A stretch of 64,000 nt of DNA from Candidatus Altimarinota bacterium (GCA_029233985.1 JARGOK010000001.1:194372-258371); one strand, 5' to 3'. Shown: positions 1 to 8,747, counted from the stretch's first letter. Translations and numbers: made by a program. The notes: generated by a model from the sequence alone, not told the origin.

Positions 1-1
1 T

Positions 2-715
2 TTCACAGCTGAATATGCCATGAAAGGGTTGTACGAGAACACTTTTGGGCGGGTAACCGAATGGATCAGTACTTCTGCCTTCACGGAAGAAGATGCCTAC
101 GCATCACAAGTTTCTCGTGAATACGCTTTATTTTTGGATCATACTCCATTCTACTCGTTTCCTTATGCGAAAAAACTTCAAGGACTCTGGACTGAGACAT
201 CATTTTTTGGAGATGAGTTTTTGAGAAAATGGGAACGCCGCTTTTCACTCACCTTGGAATACGGAATAAAATCTCTTTATAGTTCTTTCATTCGTTCTGC
301 AACTGGTGCTGCCTATGCTCCCACAGATGATGAGATACTATTAATCACCTCTCCATTACTACCTGCACTACAACATTCTTCTGATCGAATTGCTGTTGTG
401 AACTCATACAAAGAAGAGTTACAACTGGTAAGAATACCCAGATACCAAGCGTTTACAGATACCATCTTGGATCTCAAGGATCAGGACATTGTCATTTATG
501 AAATAGCAGGAAATGACCGTATTGCACTCACTGCTTTAGCTCCATTTGATTGGAGTCAGGAGTTGGAGAAAGGTATTGTCCATTATAGCCTTCCCGTCTT
601 AACACGTCCTGATGTTCAGCGGGTTTTTATTGAAGTGTCCGTCACTCAGCTTCTGTTTCTTTTAAGAGAATTACATCATCAGGATATTATTATCGAACAC
701 CTTTACGATTATTAA
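2..715 (+). CDS. Unknown protein, 5' end probably outside the window
   Basis: I do not recognise this protein. The frame is open to the left edge of the window, and the first ATG at 20 has no obvious initiation signal, so this is probably the C-terminal part of a longer protein. The visible part is a soluble, mixed alpha/beta-looking sequence rich in aromatic residues near its N-terminus (FLDHTPFYSFPYAKKL) and ends in acidic and aromatic residues. No membrane segment or signal peptide is visible. Its stop codon is one base from the ATG of the FAD oxidase that follows, so the two are probably cotranscribed and may act together. Confidence 0.6.
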   Translation, partial: FTAEYAMKGLYENTFGRVTEWISTSAFTEEDAYASQVSREYALFLDHTPFYSFPYAKKLQGLWTETSFFGDEFLRKWERRFSLTLEYGIKSLYSSFIRSATGAAYAPTDDEILLITSPLLPALQHSSDRIAVVNSYKEELQLVRIPRYQAFTDTILDLKDQDIVIYEIAGNDRIALTALAPFDWSQELEKGIVHYSLPVLTRPDVQRVFIEVSVTQLLFLLRELHHQDIIIEHLYDY

Positions 716-716
716 T

Positions 717-2315
717 ATGAATCGATTCATTTCTACATTACGACGTCCTCTCACCACCATTGTTATCATTCTGACACTTTTTCTCATGGTGATTTCAAAA
801 AAAATTGCCGTCCTTTCTGCAGATCCCAAAGGTGAGAAAAATTGCCCGCCATTATTTCCTCAGTACATGGATGAAAACGGAAAAAATATGCAGATTTTTA
901 TGGAAGAGCCACAGCATCAGATTGAATGGAAACAAGTAGGAGGAATGATCAATGATGCCAGTTGCCTAAACGCTACGTCTGTGTACGGAATTGCGCATAT
1001 TCAGTCTGAAAAAGATATCCACGAAGCGCTCACTTATGCTCGAAATAATGATCTCAAGGTCACGATGTCAGGTGCAAAACATAGCATGGGAGGACATGCC
1101 TTTTATAAAGGAGCTGTAGTGCTTGATATGCTGGGCTATAATAAAATTTTACTAAATGAATCTGAGCGTACGGTTACTGTCCAAAGTGGAGCCACCTGGC
1201 ATGATATTCAAAATCTTTTACACCCGAAATATGCGGTAAAAGCGATGCAATCGACTGATATTTTTACAGTGGGAGGGTCTATATCAGTCAACGCCCATGG
1301 TATGGATCACCAAGTGGGAGCTCTTTCTCGGACTATTCGTTCTCTCAACCTGATGCTGCCTGATGGAACGGTAAAAAAGGTGAGCCGAACAGAGAATTCT
1401 GAACTTTTTCGCCTGGTTGTAGGTGGATATGGAATGTTTGGGGTTATTTTGGATGTCGAATTGGAGATTACAGACAATGAAATTTATACCTCAAAACGAC
1501 TTATTACGGATTACAAAGAGTTTCCACAACTTTTTGAACAAGATATATCAAAAAATACTGATATTGGTCTGATGTATATGCATCTCTCAACCTCTCCAAG
1601 CTCATTTTTGGAAGAAATGATCGTTTATAGCTATGAAAAAATTCATGAATCTGATCTCAGCATTCCGCCCTTAGGTGAAGTAGGAAGTGTGAAATTGAGA
1701 AGGTTTGCCATAAATATAGCAAAATATGGATCCGTCTTTAAAAGATTTAAATGGTGGTCTGAAAAATACCTTGAACCAAAAATGGAATCCTGCTCCATTA
1801 CTCGAAATCAAGCCATGAAGGATGGTGAAGCATGCCTTGTGAGCAGAAATGAGCCGATGCATGATTCTGTAAAATACACAAAAAATCGTATTCCAAATGA
1901 CACTGACATTCTTCACGAATACTTTGTCCCTCGAGATCAGTTTATTTCTTTTGTAGATGGAATGAGAACTCTCTTTCAAGAGCAAAAAACAAACGTGTTG
2001 AATGCTTCTGTGAGGGTAGTTCACGCTGAAGAAAACTTTCTTAGCTATGCTCCTCAAGATTCGTTTTCAATTGTCTTGTATATAAATCAATCTACTGATG
2101 ACACTGGAAACGAGAAAATGAAGAAAATCACTCAAGACCTTATTGATCTCACTCTGGAGCATAAAGGAAGATTTTTTCTCCCTTATCAACTTCATTTCAC
2201 CCCTGAACAGCTCGAGGCTGCTTATCCAGAACTACAAGAATTTACACTGCTCAAAAAACAATATGACCCCGAAGAAATTCTCACGAGTACTTTTTATGAG
2301 AAGTATTTTCGATAA
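717..2315 (+). CDS. Membrane-anchored FAD-linked oxidase (PCMH/VAO family)
   Basis: This is a flavin oxidase of the VAO/PCMH superfamily (FAD_binding_4), the group containing aldonolactone and alditol oxidases. Residues about 10-30 form a hydrophobic segment that should anchor it in the membrane. The FAD domain begins near residue 90. The SGAKHSMGGHAF motif near 117-128 matches the flavin-binding loop of this family, and its first His may be the covalent attachment site. It is followed by the VQSGATWHDI and GGSISVNAHG segments that line the flavin. The C-terminus ends with the family's lysine/YDP motif (LLKKQYDPEEIL). The substrate cannot be read from sequence; a sugar acid, polyol or polyprenol sugar is possible. 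The gene follows the preceding unknown gene after one base. Confidence 0.8.
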   Translation: MNRFISTLRRPLTTIVIILTLFLMVISKKIAVLSADPKGEKNCPPLFPQYMDENGKNMQIFMEEPQHQIEWKQVGGMINDASCLNATSVYGIAHIQSEKDIHEALTYARNNDLKVTMSGAKHSMGGHAFYKGAVVLDMLGYNKILLNESERTVTVQSGATWHDIQNLLHPKYAVKAMQSTDIFTVGGSISVNAHGMDHQVGALSRTIRSLNLMLPDGTVKKVSRTENSELFRLVVGGYGMFGVILDVELEITDNEIYTSKRLITDYKEFPQLFEQDISKNTDIGLMYMHLSTSPSSFLEEMIVYSYEKIHESDLSIPPLGEVGSVKLRRFAINIAKYGSVFKRFKWWSEKYLEPKMESCSITRNQAMKDGEACLVSRNEPMHDSVKYTKNRIPNDTDILHEYFVPRDQFISFVDGMRTLFQEQKTNVLNASVRVVHAEENFLSYAPQDSFSIVLYINQSTDDTGNEKMKKITQDLIDLTLEHKGRFFLPYQLHFTPEQLEAAYPELQEFTLLKKQYDPEEILTSTFYEKYFR

Positions 2316-2364
2316 AACACATTTTCTATCACCAGCGTGATATTGGCTTCTTGTGGATATCTTA

Positions 2365-2408
2365 TGACCTTACAGAGCTCTTTTTATTTATAGGTCAATA
2401 TTTTTTTC
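2365..2408 (+). terminator. Possible intrinsic terminator
   Basis: TGACCT (2365-2370) can pair with AGGTCA (2392-2397), followed within a few bases by a run of seven T. The loop is long (21 nt), so this is only a weak candidate for ending the transcript of the FAD oxidase. Confidence 0.35.
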
Positions 2409-2457
2409 CAGCAGCTCCTCATACATTTTATTTCTTTTCCATATTTTGTCACTTTTT

Positions 2458-2486
2458 TTGGACATTTTAAATATATATCGTATAAT
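2458..2486 (+). promoter_or_regulatory. Strong sigma70-type promoter
   Basis: TTGGAC (2458-2463) and a perfect TATAAT (2481-2486) are 17 bp apart. Transcription would start near 2493, leaving a leader of about 19 nt before the ATG at 2512. Confidence 0.75.
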
Positions 2487-2511
2487 CAGGCAAAATTAAC
2501 CCCGATGATAT

Positions 2512-3633
2512 ATGTCAGATAAAATACCACACTTTGAAACTCAAGAAATCAGTTCTATTGACGGTATTACGCTAAGACTACCCACTCCTGAACATTTTAC
2601 GTACTTGTCTGAAGAATGTCGTGAACAACTTCTCAATTGCTTGCGGAATGCTTATAAAGTCATGACTGGACATTCAGTCCCAAAAAAACAGCTTTCGGCA
2701 TCCTACTCTCTTGGAAGTCTTCGAATCCCTTCGCCTGTGCGATTTCAGAGTGTTTTGTCAAAACCTACAAATACCCCTGATACCCTCATATTGTTTCGTG
2801 AAAGACTGGAGGAAGTGTTGATTTGCCTTGAGAATATCGAAGGAGTGGATATCGAACTAGGTGAAGATTCAGCTCTTTCTGCTGAACACATCGAACAAAT
2901 TGTGAAAGAGAAAGCTTCTGATATAAATTCTAAACGAGCACCACTAGAGATTCCTTTTGTAACTGCAGAAGAACGTGAGCTTTTGAAAAATGGTCAGATG
3001 GTGCCTGTTGTCCCAGATTGGTATAATAAAACGACAGAATCTCTTAAAAAAAAGAGTGCTATGCAATCCTTAGTCCCTCCTACAGATGATGCGGAAGCAT
3101 CTTTTCTTCCGATTATTAAAAAATTCAAAGGGGAGCACCCTTCAAAGTATGGAAATATGATTGCCCTACTAGAGGACGAAATAAAAGAATGGAAACTCGC
3201 AAAAGATGGTCTTGCAGGAAGCCATACTCAACAAGTTCTGAGGATTTTGGAAGCAAAAAAGACCGAATGGAATGATATAAAGAATGCTCTGGAAGAAGAA
3301 CAGCGAGACAAGGTTCAGAGAAGGAGAAAACAACAAGTGCCTGTTCGCAAAGGAGCATCACTCAATTCATCAGGACTTTTTAATGCTCTGCAAACAAATC
3401 AAGAGATTGCTACTGGTATTATCCAAACGATACTCTCTTATCAACATCCAAAAGGTTCTTCAAAAAACGAAATTATCCTAAATCAGATCACAAGCTTGGA
3501 TATGAAAATTACTACATTTCAGCGTCATCTCAAGTGTGATGAGAATGAAAAGATGAAAAAGCGACTGAAGGATATTATTGAAATACTTCAGAACCGAGTG
3601 AAGCTCTGGAGACATAATACCCAAGGAATGTAG
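2512..3633 (+). CDS. Unknown cytosolic protein with charged C-terminal helices
   Basis: I do not recognise this 373-residue protein. It has no signal peptide or membrane segment. The N-terminal third is mixed in character (LPTPEHFTYLSEECREQLL). The C-terminal half, from about residue 200, is strongly charged and predicted helical, with Lys/Arg/Glu-rich stretches such as EEEQRDKVQRRRKQQVPVRK near 262-281, suggesting coiled coils or nucleic acid contact. It is a single-gene unit with its own near-consensus promoter. It belongs with the unknown genes at 11419, 18974 and 51850, which share the same arrangement of a strong promoter and short leader but no sequence similarity I can see. Confidence 0.7.
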   Translation: MSDKIPHFETQEISSIDGITLRLPTPEHFTYLSEECREQLLNCLRNAYKVMTGHSVPKKQLSASYSLGSLRIPSPVRFQSVLSKPTNTPDTLILFRERLEEVLICLENIEGVDIELGEDSALSAEHIEQIVKEKASDINSKRAPLEIPFVTAEERELLKNGQMVPVVPDWYNKTTESLKKKSAMQSLVPPTDDAEASFLPIIKKFKGEHPSKYGNMIALLEDEIKEWKLAKDGLAGSHTQQVLRILEAKKTEWNDIKNALEEEQRDKVQRRRKQQVPVRKGASLNSSGLFNALQTNQEIATGIIQTILSYQHPKGSSKNEIILNQITSLDMKITTFQRHLKCDENEKMKKRLKDIIEILQNRVKLWRHNTQGM

Positions 3634-3685
3634 CACGTTGATTGGAGAGGGCTATGGTTATTCTTGAAATGATGTAATTCTGATA

Positions 3686-3714
3686 TTGAAGGAGTATTTA
3701 TTTTAGGATATGAT
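3686..3714 (+). promoter_or_regulatory. Promoter of the aromatic amino acid operon
   Basis: TTGAAG (3686-3691) and TATGAT (3709-3714) are exactly 17 bp apart. The predicted start near 3721 lies about 15 nt upstream of a Phe/Tyr-rich leader peptide and 237 nt upstream of pheA. Confidence 0.65.
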
Positions 3715-3735
3715 GAGATTGAAATATACTCATCT

Positions 3736-3786
3736 ATGAATACTCCTCTCTACAGTTTTGGAACCTTTTTTTACTTCTCTTTCTGA
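3736..3786 (+). CDS. Phe/Tyr-rich leader peptide of the pheA-tyrA-aroF operon
   Basis: A 16-codon frame encodes MNTPLYSFGTFFYFSF followed by TGA. Five residues are Phe and two are Tyr, with a cluster FFYF just before the stop. This is the hallmark of a leader peptide used to sense charged tRNA, as in the known pheA leader of Escherichia coli. It lies directly downstream of a promoter and upstream of the genes for Phe and Tyr synthesis. Its stop codon forms the first bases of one arm of the antiterminator hairpin. No Shine-Dalgarno motif precedes it, which is the norm in this window. Translation itself is inferred. Confidence 0.75.
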   Translation: MNTPLYSFGTFFYFSF

Positions 3787-3853
3787 GAAGGATTCCTTGC
3801 TGTGTGAATATTCATACCTATAGAATTCTTCTCAATTACTGAGAGGTTTTTTT
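3784..3853 (+). promoter_or_regulatory. Transcription attenuator with alternative hairpins
   Basis: Two mutually exclusive hairpins are visible. Antiterminator: TGAGAAGGATTC (3784-3795) pairs with GAATTCTTCTCA (3823-3834), 12 bp with one G-U. Terminator: CTTCTCA (3828-3834) pairs with TGAGAGG (3840-3846), 7 bp with one G-U and a 5-nt loop, followed by seven T (3847-3853). A ribosome finishing the leader peptide would cover 3784-3795 and allow termination. A ribosome stalled at the Phe/Tyr codons would leave that arm free and favour antitermination. The structures are read from sequence; the mechanism is inferred from the known E. coli pheA and trp attenuators. Confidence 0.75.
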
Positions 3854-3957
3854 GTCGCTACGCTCGATCGATGCAAACATTCGAATTCCACGCGAATCTA
3901 CAAATACTCAAATTAAAAGCTCATCAGATAATGTCCTACTACCTAAAACCTTGCTTT

Positions 3958-4857
3958 ATGTCAGACAATTTAAAAATAGAACGTGACCAGATTGATAAGG
4001 TCGATCAGCATGTTTTGGAACTCCTCGCTGAGCGACAAACCCATGTGAAAAAGATTGGAGAGATCAAACAGGAGGAGGGGTTGAATGTGTATGATCCGAA
4101 ACGAGAACTCAATGCTCGAACAAAACGCAAGCACTCAGCCAAAAGCCTGGGGCTTGATCCGCTGCGAACAGAAGTGATATTCGAGCAAATTGTTCTTCTC
4201 GCACGTGATACCCAAAGTCGCGAGGAAGGGAGTAATAGTTCTCTTTTTAAGGGATTAGGGGTCCAGGGGCGTGACCTCCGAGTCGGCGTTATGGGAGGGA
4301 TTGGGAGCTTTTCAGAAGCAGCTGCACTGCAGCACTTGGGATCTCAGGAAATTCACAATTATGAACTTCAATATCCTATTTCTTCTGAGAATGTGTTGAA
4401 GGATTTGAATGCCGGTAAAATTGACTTGGGGATTTTCCCAATTGAAAACTCAACAGCTGGAATGGTCACGGAGAGTATTCGAGCAGCGAGTCAGTATACC
4501 TTTGATATCATTGATATTTTTGATTTTGATGTGGAGCATTGCTTGATAGTACTACCTGGTGTGAAGAAAAAAAATATCACTAAGGTGATGTCTCACCCTC
4601 AAGCCTTGAAACAATGCAAAGGCTACCTGAAACAAGACTTGCCGAATGCGGAACTCATCGAAGGAACTGATACTGCAGAAGGTGCAAGGATCTTGGAACA
4701 GACTCCAGAAGAAACAGGATTGGCGGTCATTGCGTCGAAAAGATGTGCAGAGCTGTATCACTTGGAAGTCCTGGAAGAAGGGATTCAGGATCTCGAGGTG
4801 AATTATACGCGGTTTATTGCTGCTACGAATGGAGATCTGAATGCCATCTCCAAGTAG
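3958..4857 (+). CDS. pheA: Bifunctional chorismate mutase/prephenate dehydratase (P-protein) lacking the ACT domain
   Basis: The product converts chorismate to prephenate and then to phenylpyruvate for phenylalanine synthesis. The ATG at 3958 is chosen because homology to AroQ chorismate mutase begins there (IERDQIDKVDQHVLELLAER, about residues 6-25); upstream in-frame ATGs add residues without homology. Residues 1-85 are the mutase. From about 105 the prephenate dehydratase domain follows, with PIENSTAG, HPQALKQC and the catalytic TRF motif in NYTRFIAAT near the C-terminus. The protein ends about nine residues after this motif, so the ACT domain that gives feedback inhibition by Phe is missing. 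The dehydratase N-terminal loop reads GVMGGIGSFSEAAAL instead of the usual GPxGTFS type. It heads the pheA-tyrA-aroF operon behind an attenuator. Confidence 0.92.
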   Translation: MSDNLKIERDQIDKVDQHVLELLAERQTHVKKIGEIKQEEGLNVYDPKRELNARTKRKHSAKSLGLDPLRTEVIFEQIVLLARDTQSREEGSNSSLFKGLGVQGRDLRVGVMGGIGSFSEAAALQHLGSQEIHNYELQYPISSENVLKDLNAGKIDLGIFPIENSTAGMVTESIRAASQYTFDIIDIFDFDVEHCLIVLPGVKKKNITKVMSHPQALKQCKGYLKQDLPNAELIEGTDTAEGARILEQTPEETGLAVIASKRCAELYHLEVLEEGIQDLEVNYTRFIAATNGDLNAISK

Positions 4858-4932
4858 CACCTCACATCCGAATGACACGAATATGTGGACATTCGTGTGA
4901 TTCGAATCGATATTTGTTTCTAACCTAAACAT

Positions 4933-5778
4933 ATGAACACACCAACTATATCCATCATCGGAGGCGAAGGAAAAATGGGAAAAGCCTTTGCAGACTTGTT
5001 TGAAGCCCGAGGTATTGATGTCCTCGTGGCTGACTTGAACACAAAACTCACCCCCGAGCAGGCAGCTAAAAAAGGCGATATCGTTATTTTTTCTGTACCC
5101 ATCTCAAAAACTGTGGCGGTGATCAAAGAACTTGCCCCATCGGTAAAGAAGAGTAGTTTGGTTGCTGATATTACTTCTATAAAATGCCCAGCGATTGAAG
5201 CGATGATTCAGCACGCCCCTGAGAGCTGTGAGGTGCATGGCTTTCATCCCATGTCGGGACCTGGGGGAATCACCGACTTGAAGAAGACTGTGGTAGTGTC
5301 ATGCCCTGTACGATCTGGGAAGTGGAGCGAATGGATGCTAAAATTTTTCACAGAAGAAGAAGCCATCATAAAGGAAACAACTGCTGAAGAACATGACAAG
5401 ATGATGAGTATTGTCCAAGGAATAACACATATTTCTTCCATTGCTACTGCTATGGCTCTCAAAGAACTGGGGATCAATGTCGAAGACACCTTGGAGTTTT
5501 CTAGTCCAGTGTACAAGCTCCGCTTGGATATGATTGGGCGTGTCCTCAGCCAGAGTCCACAGCTCTATGCTGAAATCGCCGTAGAAAATCCGCTCAACAA
5601 GAAAACAATCACTGCGTATCATGATGCTCTGAAGAAATTATTAAAATGTATTCAGAAAAAAGATGAGTCGTCGTTTATACAGTCTTTTGAGCAGGCTGCA
5701 GATCACCTCGGTGATTTCAAAGAAGAAGCCTATCAAAAGACGAGTGAGTTGATTCAACGGAGCAAGGACCTCTTGTAA
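4933..5778 (+). CDS. tyrA: Prephenate dehydrogenase
   Basis: The product oxidatively decarboxylates prephenate to 4-hydroxyphenylpyruvate with NAD(P), the committed step to tyrosine. The N-terminus has a Rossmann nucleotide-binding loop (ISIIGGEGKMGKAFADLF, residues about 6-23) resembling the E. coli TyrA type. HGFHPMSGPGG near 100-110 is the substrate-binding HPM-G motif. The all-helical dimerisation domain follows from about 160. Length (281) fits a stand-alone dehydrogenase without mutase or ACT domain. It lies 75 bp after pheA and uses the same chorismate mutase product, so Phe and Tyr synthesis share one transcript. Confidence 0.9.
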   Translation: MNTPTISIIGGEGKMGKAFADLFEARGIDVLVADLNTKLTPEQAAKKGDIVIFSVPISKTVAVIKELAPSVKKSSLVADITSIKCPAIEAMIQHAPESCEVHGFHPMSGPGGITDLKKTVVVSCPVRSGKWSEWMLKFFTEEEAIIKETTAEEHDKMMSIVQGITHISSIATAMALKELGINVEDTLEFSSPVYKLRLDMIGRVLSQSPQLYAEIAVENPLNKKTITAYHDALKKLLKCIQKKDESSFIQSFEQAADHLGDFKEEAYQKTSELIQRSKDLL

Positions 5779-5792
5779 CTCTCACCCTTCCA

Positions 5793-5821
5793 GACCCCCG
5801 GCCCCTTAAAAGGGGAGACAC
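5793..5821 (+). repeat. Dispersed hairpin element (copy 1)
   Basis: A 29-bp stretch matching 15810-15838 at 24 positions. The core CCCCTTAAAAGGGG can form a short hairpin and is followed by GAGACAC in both copies. It lies between tyrA and aroF. Confidence 0.5.
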
Positions 5822-5875
5822 ACCCCTCAATATCATCCATATCCTTCATATTTTACATATCTTAACTAAACTCCC

Positions 5876-6889
5876 ATGATTATCTGTATGAAACAAGGCG
5901 CTCCAAGAACGCAGGCAGACCACGTTATTAAAGCCGTCGAAGACGCTGGACTAGAACCTGCACCGCTCTTTGGAACCGAGCGAACTGTTATAGCCGTGCT
6001 CGGTGATGAACGGGAACTCGATATGAAAAAATTTAAGGCAATGGAAGGAGTTGAAAATGTGATGCCTGTTCTTCGCCCATATCAGCTCGTCTCTCGTGAA
6101 TCTCACCAAGGCGATACCATCGTTGATTTTGGAAATGGAGTAAAAATTGGAGGGAAGGAGGATATAGCTATTATGGCGGGCCCTTGCTCTGTTGAAACTG
6201 AAGAGCTGATCATGGATGTGGCTGAACATGTGAAGCAAAAAGGAGCTCAGTTTCTCCGTGGAGGAGCCTTCAAACCTCGCACTGGCCCGTATTCCTTTCA
6301 AGGACATGGTGAAGAAGCCCTAAAGTGGATGAAGAAAGCAGGAGAAAAGACGGGATTGAAAGTGGTGACTGAAGTGCTCGATACTCAGCATGTGGATATG
6401 ATGTATGACTACATCGATATGTATCAGGTAGGAGCCCGAAATATGCAAAATTTTGAGCTCTTGAAAGCTCTAGGGAGAAAAGACAAGCCCGTTCTGTTGA
6501 AAAGGGGAATGAGCGCAAAGTTTAATGAGTTTCTTCTCGCTGCAGAATACATTGCCAAGGAAGGGAACTCGAAGATTGTTTTGTGTGAAAGAGGGATTCG
6601 AACTTTTTGTGGGTACTCTCGAAACACGATCGATATCAATGTGATTCCTTGGGTAAAAAAGATGTCTCATCTGCCAATTATTCTAGACCCGAGCCATGGA
6701 ACAGGATCATACGAAATGGTCCAACCTATCGCTATGGCAGGAGTAGCAGCAGGTGCTGATGGGATCATGATGGAAGTCCATCCACGACCTGAGCAGGCTT
6801 GGTCTGATGGTGATCAGTCGATCAAATACGATACGCTGGACACCGTGCTAGATGGGATACATAAGATCGCTGAGGTGGTGCGGAAATAG
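5876..6889 (+). CDS. aroF: 3-deoxy-7-phosphoheptulonate (DAHP) synthase, type I-beta
   Basis: The product condenses phosphoenolpyruvate and erythrose 4-phosphate to DAHP, the entry to the shikimate pathway. Residues 1-70 form the ferredoxin-like N-terminal regulatory domain found in the Thermotoga-type enzyme. The barrel begins near 95 with AGPCSVE, whose Cys is a metal ligand, and continues through [28 protein letters not shown] and DPSHGTGS, whose His is also a metal ligand; acidic ligands come near the end in [15 protein letters not shown]. All expected active-site motifs are present. In the Thermotoga enzyme the N-terminal domain mediates inhibition by aromatic amino acids, so this enzyme may carry feedback control that pheA lacks. 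Third gene of the operon. Confidence 0.93.
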   Translation: MIICMKQGAPRTQADHVIKAVEDAGLEPAPLFGTERTVIAVLGDERELDMKKFKAMEGVENVMPVLRPYQLVSRESHQGDTIVDFGNGVKIGGKEDIAIMAGPCSVETEELIMDVAEHVKQKGAQFLRGGAFKPRTGPYSFQGHGEEALKWMKKAGEKTGLKVVTEVLDTQHVDMMYDYIDMYQVGARNMQNFELLKALGRKDKPVLLKRGMSAKFNEFLLAAEYIAKEGNSKIVLCERGIRTFCGYSRNTIDINVIPWVKKMSHLPIILDPSHGTGSYEMVQPIAMAGVAAGADGIMMEVHPRPEQAWSDGDQSIKYDTLDTVLDGIHKIAEVVRK

Positions 6890-6918
6890 AATAATATAGA
6901 AAAAGGGAACCATTGGTA

Positions 6919-6941
6919 GCTCCATGTCTCTGACTGGAGCC
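6919..6941 (+). repeat. Palindromic element (intergenic copy)
   Basis: A 23-bp stretch, GCTCCATGTC..TGACTGGAGCC, is the exact reverse complement of 13058-13080 inside mnmA. It can fold into a hairpin with a 7-bp outer stem (GGCTCCA/TGGAGCC type) and GTC/GAC inside. Confidence 0.7.
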
Positions 6942-7050
6942 GGAAGGTGGTGTGCTCGAGCCAGAGACGCAGGGCTAGCACTCAGGCACTCCCAAGCTAA
7001 ATTTACGTCCTGTTGAAAAATATTCTTCGCCTCTCTGAATAATAAGTGTT

Positions 7051-7165
7051 GAGAAGCTAGGGTTCTCTCCCAACAAGATCCATATCCCGCTATCCTAGCT
7101 ATTTCTCATTTAAAATACTGCATGATAACCTGGTGACGTTCTCATTCCTGAGAACTCACTAGGTT
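7051..7165 (+). promoter_or_regulatory. Structured leader upstream of the SpoIIE-type phosphatase gene
   Basis: Two inverted repeats sit in the 289-bp gap. GAGAAGCTAGG (7051-7061) can pair with CCTAGC and TTCTC (7094-7107). AACCTGGTGACGTTCTCA (7127-7144) pairs with TGAGAACTCACTAGGTT (7149-7165) across a 4-nt TTCC loop with few mismatches. The second hairpin ends 13 nt before the ATG at 7179 and has no T-run, so translational control is as likely as termination. Confidence 0.45.
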
Positions 7166-7178
7166 TATTGGATTTATT

Positions 7179-8747
7179 ATGAAATCGATCAAGACAAAGG
7201 TCATCTGGATGCTCGCACTGCTTGTTTCAATAGCGTTGCTGATTGTTGGAGCGTTATTGATATGGATTAATACCGCTGATATGCAGCAAGAGATTTATCT
7301 CGATGGACTGACCTATGCAGAGCTAACAAACGATACTATCGTGACTTCCTATGAACAGTTTTACGAGACACGAAATTTTTTGCAATACCGAAAAGACGTA
7401 AATCCAATCCTGACTCAGAATATTGATGTAGAAGCTCTAGAAGTGGTCGGGAAATCAGGTGACCTATTGTATGACTCTCGCCTAGAGCAAGATGTCCAAT
7501 ACGAAGGTGAACTTCGAAAAAACACCTATGGTCTCGAGAGAGTTCGGAGTCTCAAGCCTTCCTTGGTGTTTTCAAATGGTCGTGTCGTCTTTGCCAGAAA
7601 AGATGCCGAAAATCAATGGCGTGCGGTAACGGATGATGATGAGCTCATTGTATTCCCAAATGGACAGGTCAAAAATATCATTTTTCCTCATAACAACTTT
7701 CGTCACAATGTGGTCTATTCTCTGACATATGATGCGCTTTGGGATCGGATTACGATGATGATTGTTACCATTATTGCTTCGATTTTGGGAAGCATTATTT
7801 TAGCGACTCTCATCGGATATTATTTCGCTGGAAAACTTGTGCGACCGGTTCAACAGCTGGAAAGAGGGGTCGAGAAGATTGCGAAGGGGGCTTTTGGTTC
7901 TCAGATCCCAGTAACGACTGAGGATGAAATTGGAGCATTAACGGTGAATTTCAATAATATGAGCAAAACTCTCAAGAAAAATACTAAAGAGCTTTTGATC
8001 AAGGAAAAACTGACTCAAGAACTCGAATTTGCCAAAGATATTCAGCAAAATATGCTTCCTGACAAGGCTCCAAAAATTAAAGGGCTCGATGTGGCTGGAT
8101 CCCTGACTCCTGCAACTCAAATTGGAGGTGATATTTATGATTTTTTGGAAACGAAGTCTGGCGACCCGATGATGTTTATCGCGGATGTTACTGGGCACGG
8201 AGTCCCAGCTGGTTTAGTGGCTTCGATAACGCATTCTAGTCTCTATAGTTTTAGTGAGATTTATGAAAGCACTGCGGATATTTTTAAGGCGATGAATAAG
8301 GTCGTCCACACAAAAACAAATACCAATATGTTTGCTACGGCTCTCCTAGCAAAATGGGACCGGAAGACACAGAGCCTCAAGTACAGCAATGCAGGACATG
8401 AAGAGATGCTCTACTACAATGCCCAATCTCAGAATCTTTCACTGGTAGAACGCGGAGGAATGGCATTGGGGATGACCCCTAATATCGATAAATTGATTGA
8501 AGAAAAAGAACAGCAGCTCTCCTCCGGAGATGTGATCATCATGTATACAGATGGAATCCCAGAAGCCTGGAGGACGAAGAAAGAAAACCTTGGAATGGAC
8601 GCCTTTATGAAAATGGCACAAGATGCCATTGCAAAAAATAAGCATTCAGAAGGAATTCGAAAAGGAATTATTAAACGCCTTACTCGCTACCGGGAAAAGT
8701 ACCCTCAGCAGGATGATATTACGATTGTGGTGATAATGAAGAAGTAG
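7179..8747 (+). CDS. Membrane receptor with HAMP and SpoIIE/RsbU-type PP2C phosphatase domains
   Basis: This is a one-protein signalling device. A transmembrane helix (about 8-31) is followed by an extracytoplasmic sensor region of about 150 residues, a second helix (about 188-215), a HAMP domain (about 216-270, including RPVQQLERGVEKIAKG) and a serine phosphatase of the SpoIIE/RsbU family (about 285-520). Metal-binding and core motifs are present: GGDIYDF, ADVTGHGVPAGL, NAGHEEM, YTDGIPEA and QQDDITIVV. Family members dephosphorylate anti-sigma factor antagonists in response to environmental signals. No anti-sigma or antagonist gene lies nearby, so the target is unknown. The gene stands alone behind a leader with two hairpins. 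Confidence 0.9.
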   Translation: MKSIKTKVIWMLALLVSIALLIVGALLIWINTADMQQEIYLDGLTYAELTNDTIVTSYEQFYETRNFLQYRKDVNPILTQNIDVEALEVVGKSGDLLYDSRLEQDVQYEGELRKNTYGLERVRSLKPSLVFSNGRVVFARKDAENQWRAVTDDDELIVFPNGQVKNIIFPHNNFRHNVVYSLTYDALWDRITMMIVTIIASILGSIILATLIGYYFAGKLVRPVQQLERGVEKIAKGAFGSQIPVTTEDEIGALTVNFNNMSKTLKKNTKELLIKEKLTQELEFAKDIQQNMLPDKAPKIKGLDVAGSLTPATQIGGDIYDFLETKSGDPMMFIADVTGHGVPAGLVASITHSSLYSFSEIYESTADIFKAMNKVVHTKTNTNMFATALLAKWDRKTQSLKYSNAGHEEMLYYNAQSQNLSLVERGGMALGMTPNIDKLIEEKEQQLSSGDVIIMYTDGIPEAWRTKKENLGMDAFMKMAQDAIAKNKHSEGIRKGIIKRLTRYREKYPQQDDITIVVIMKK

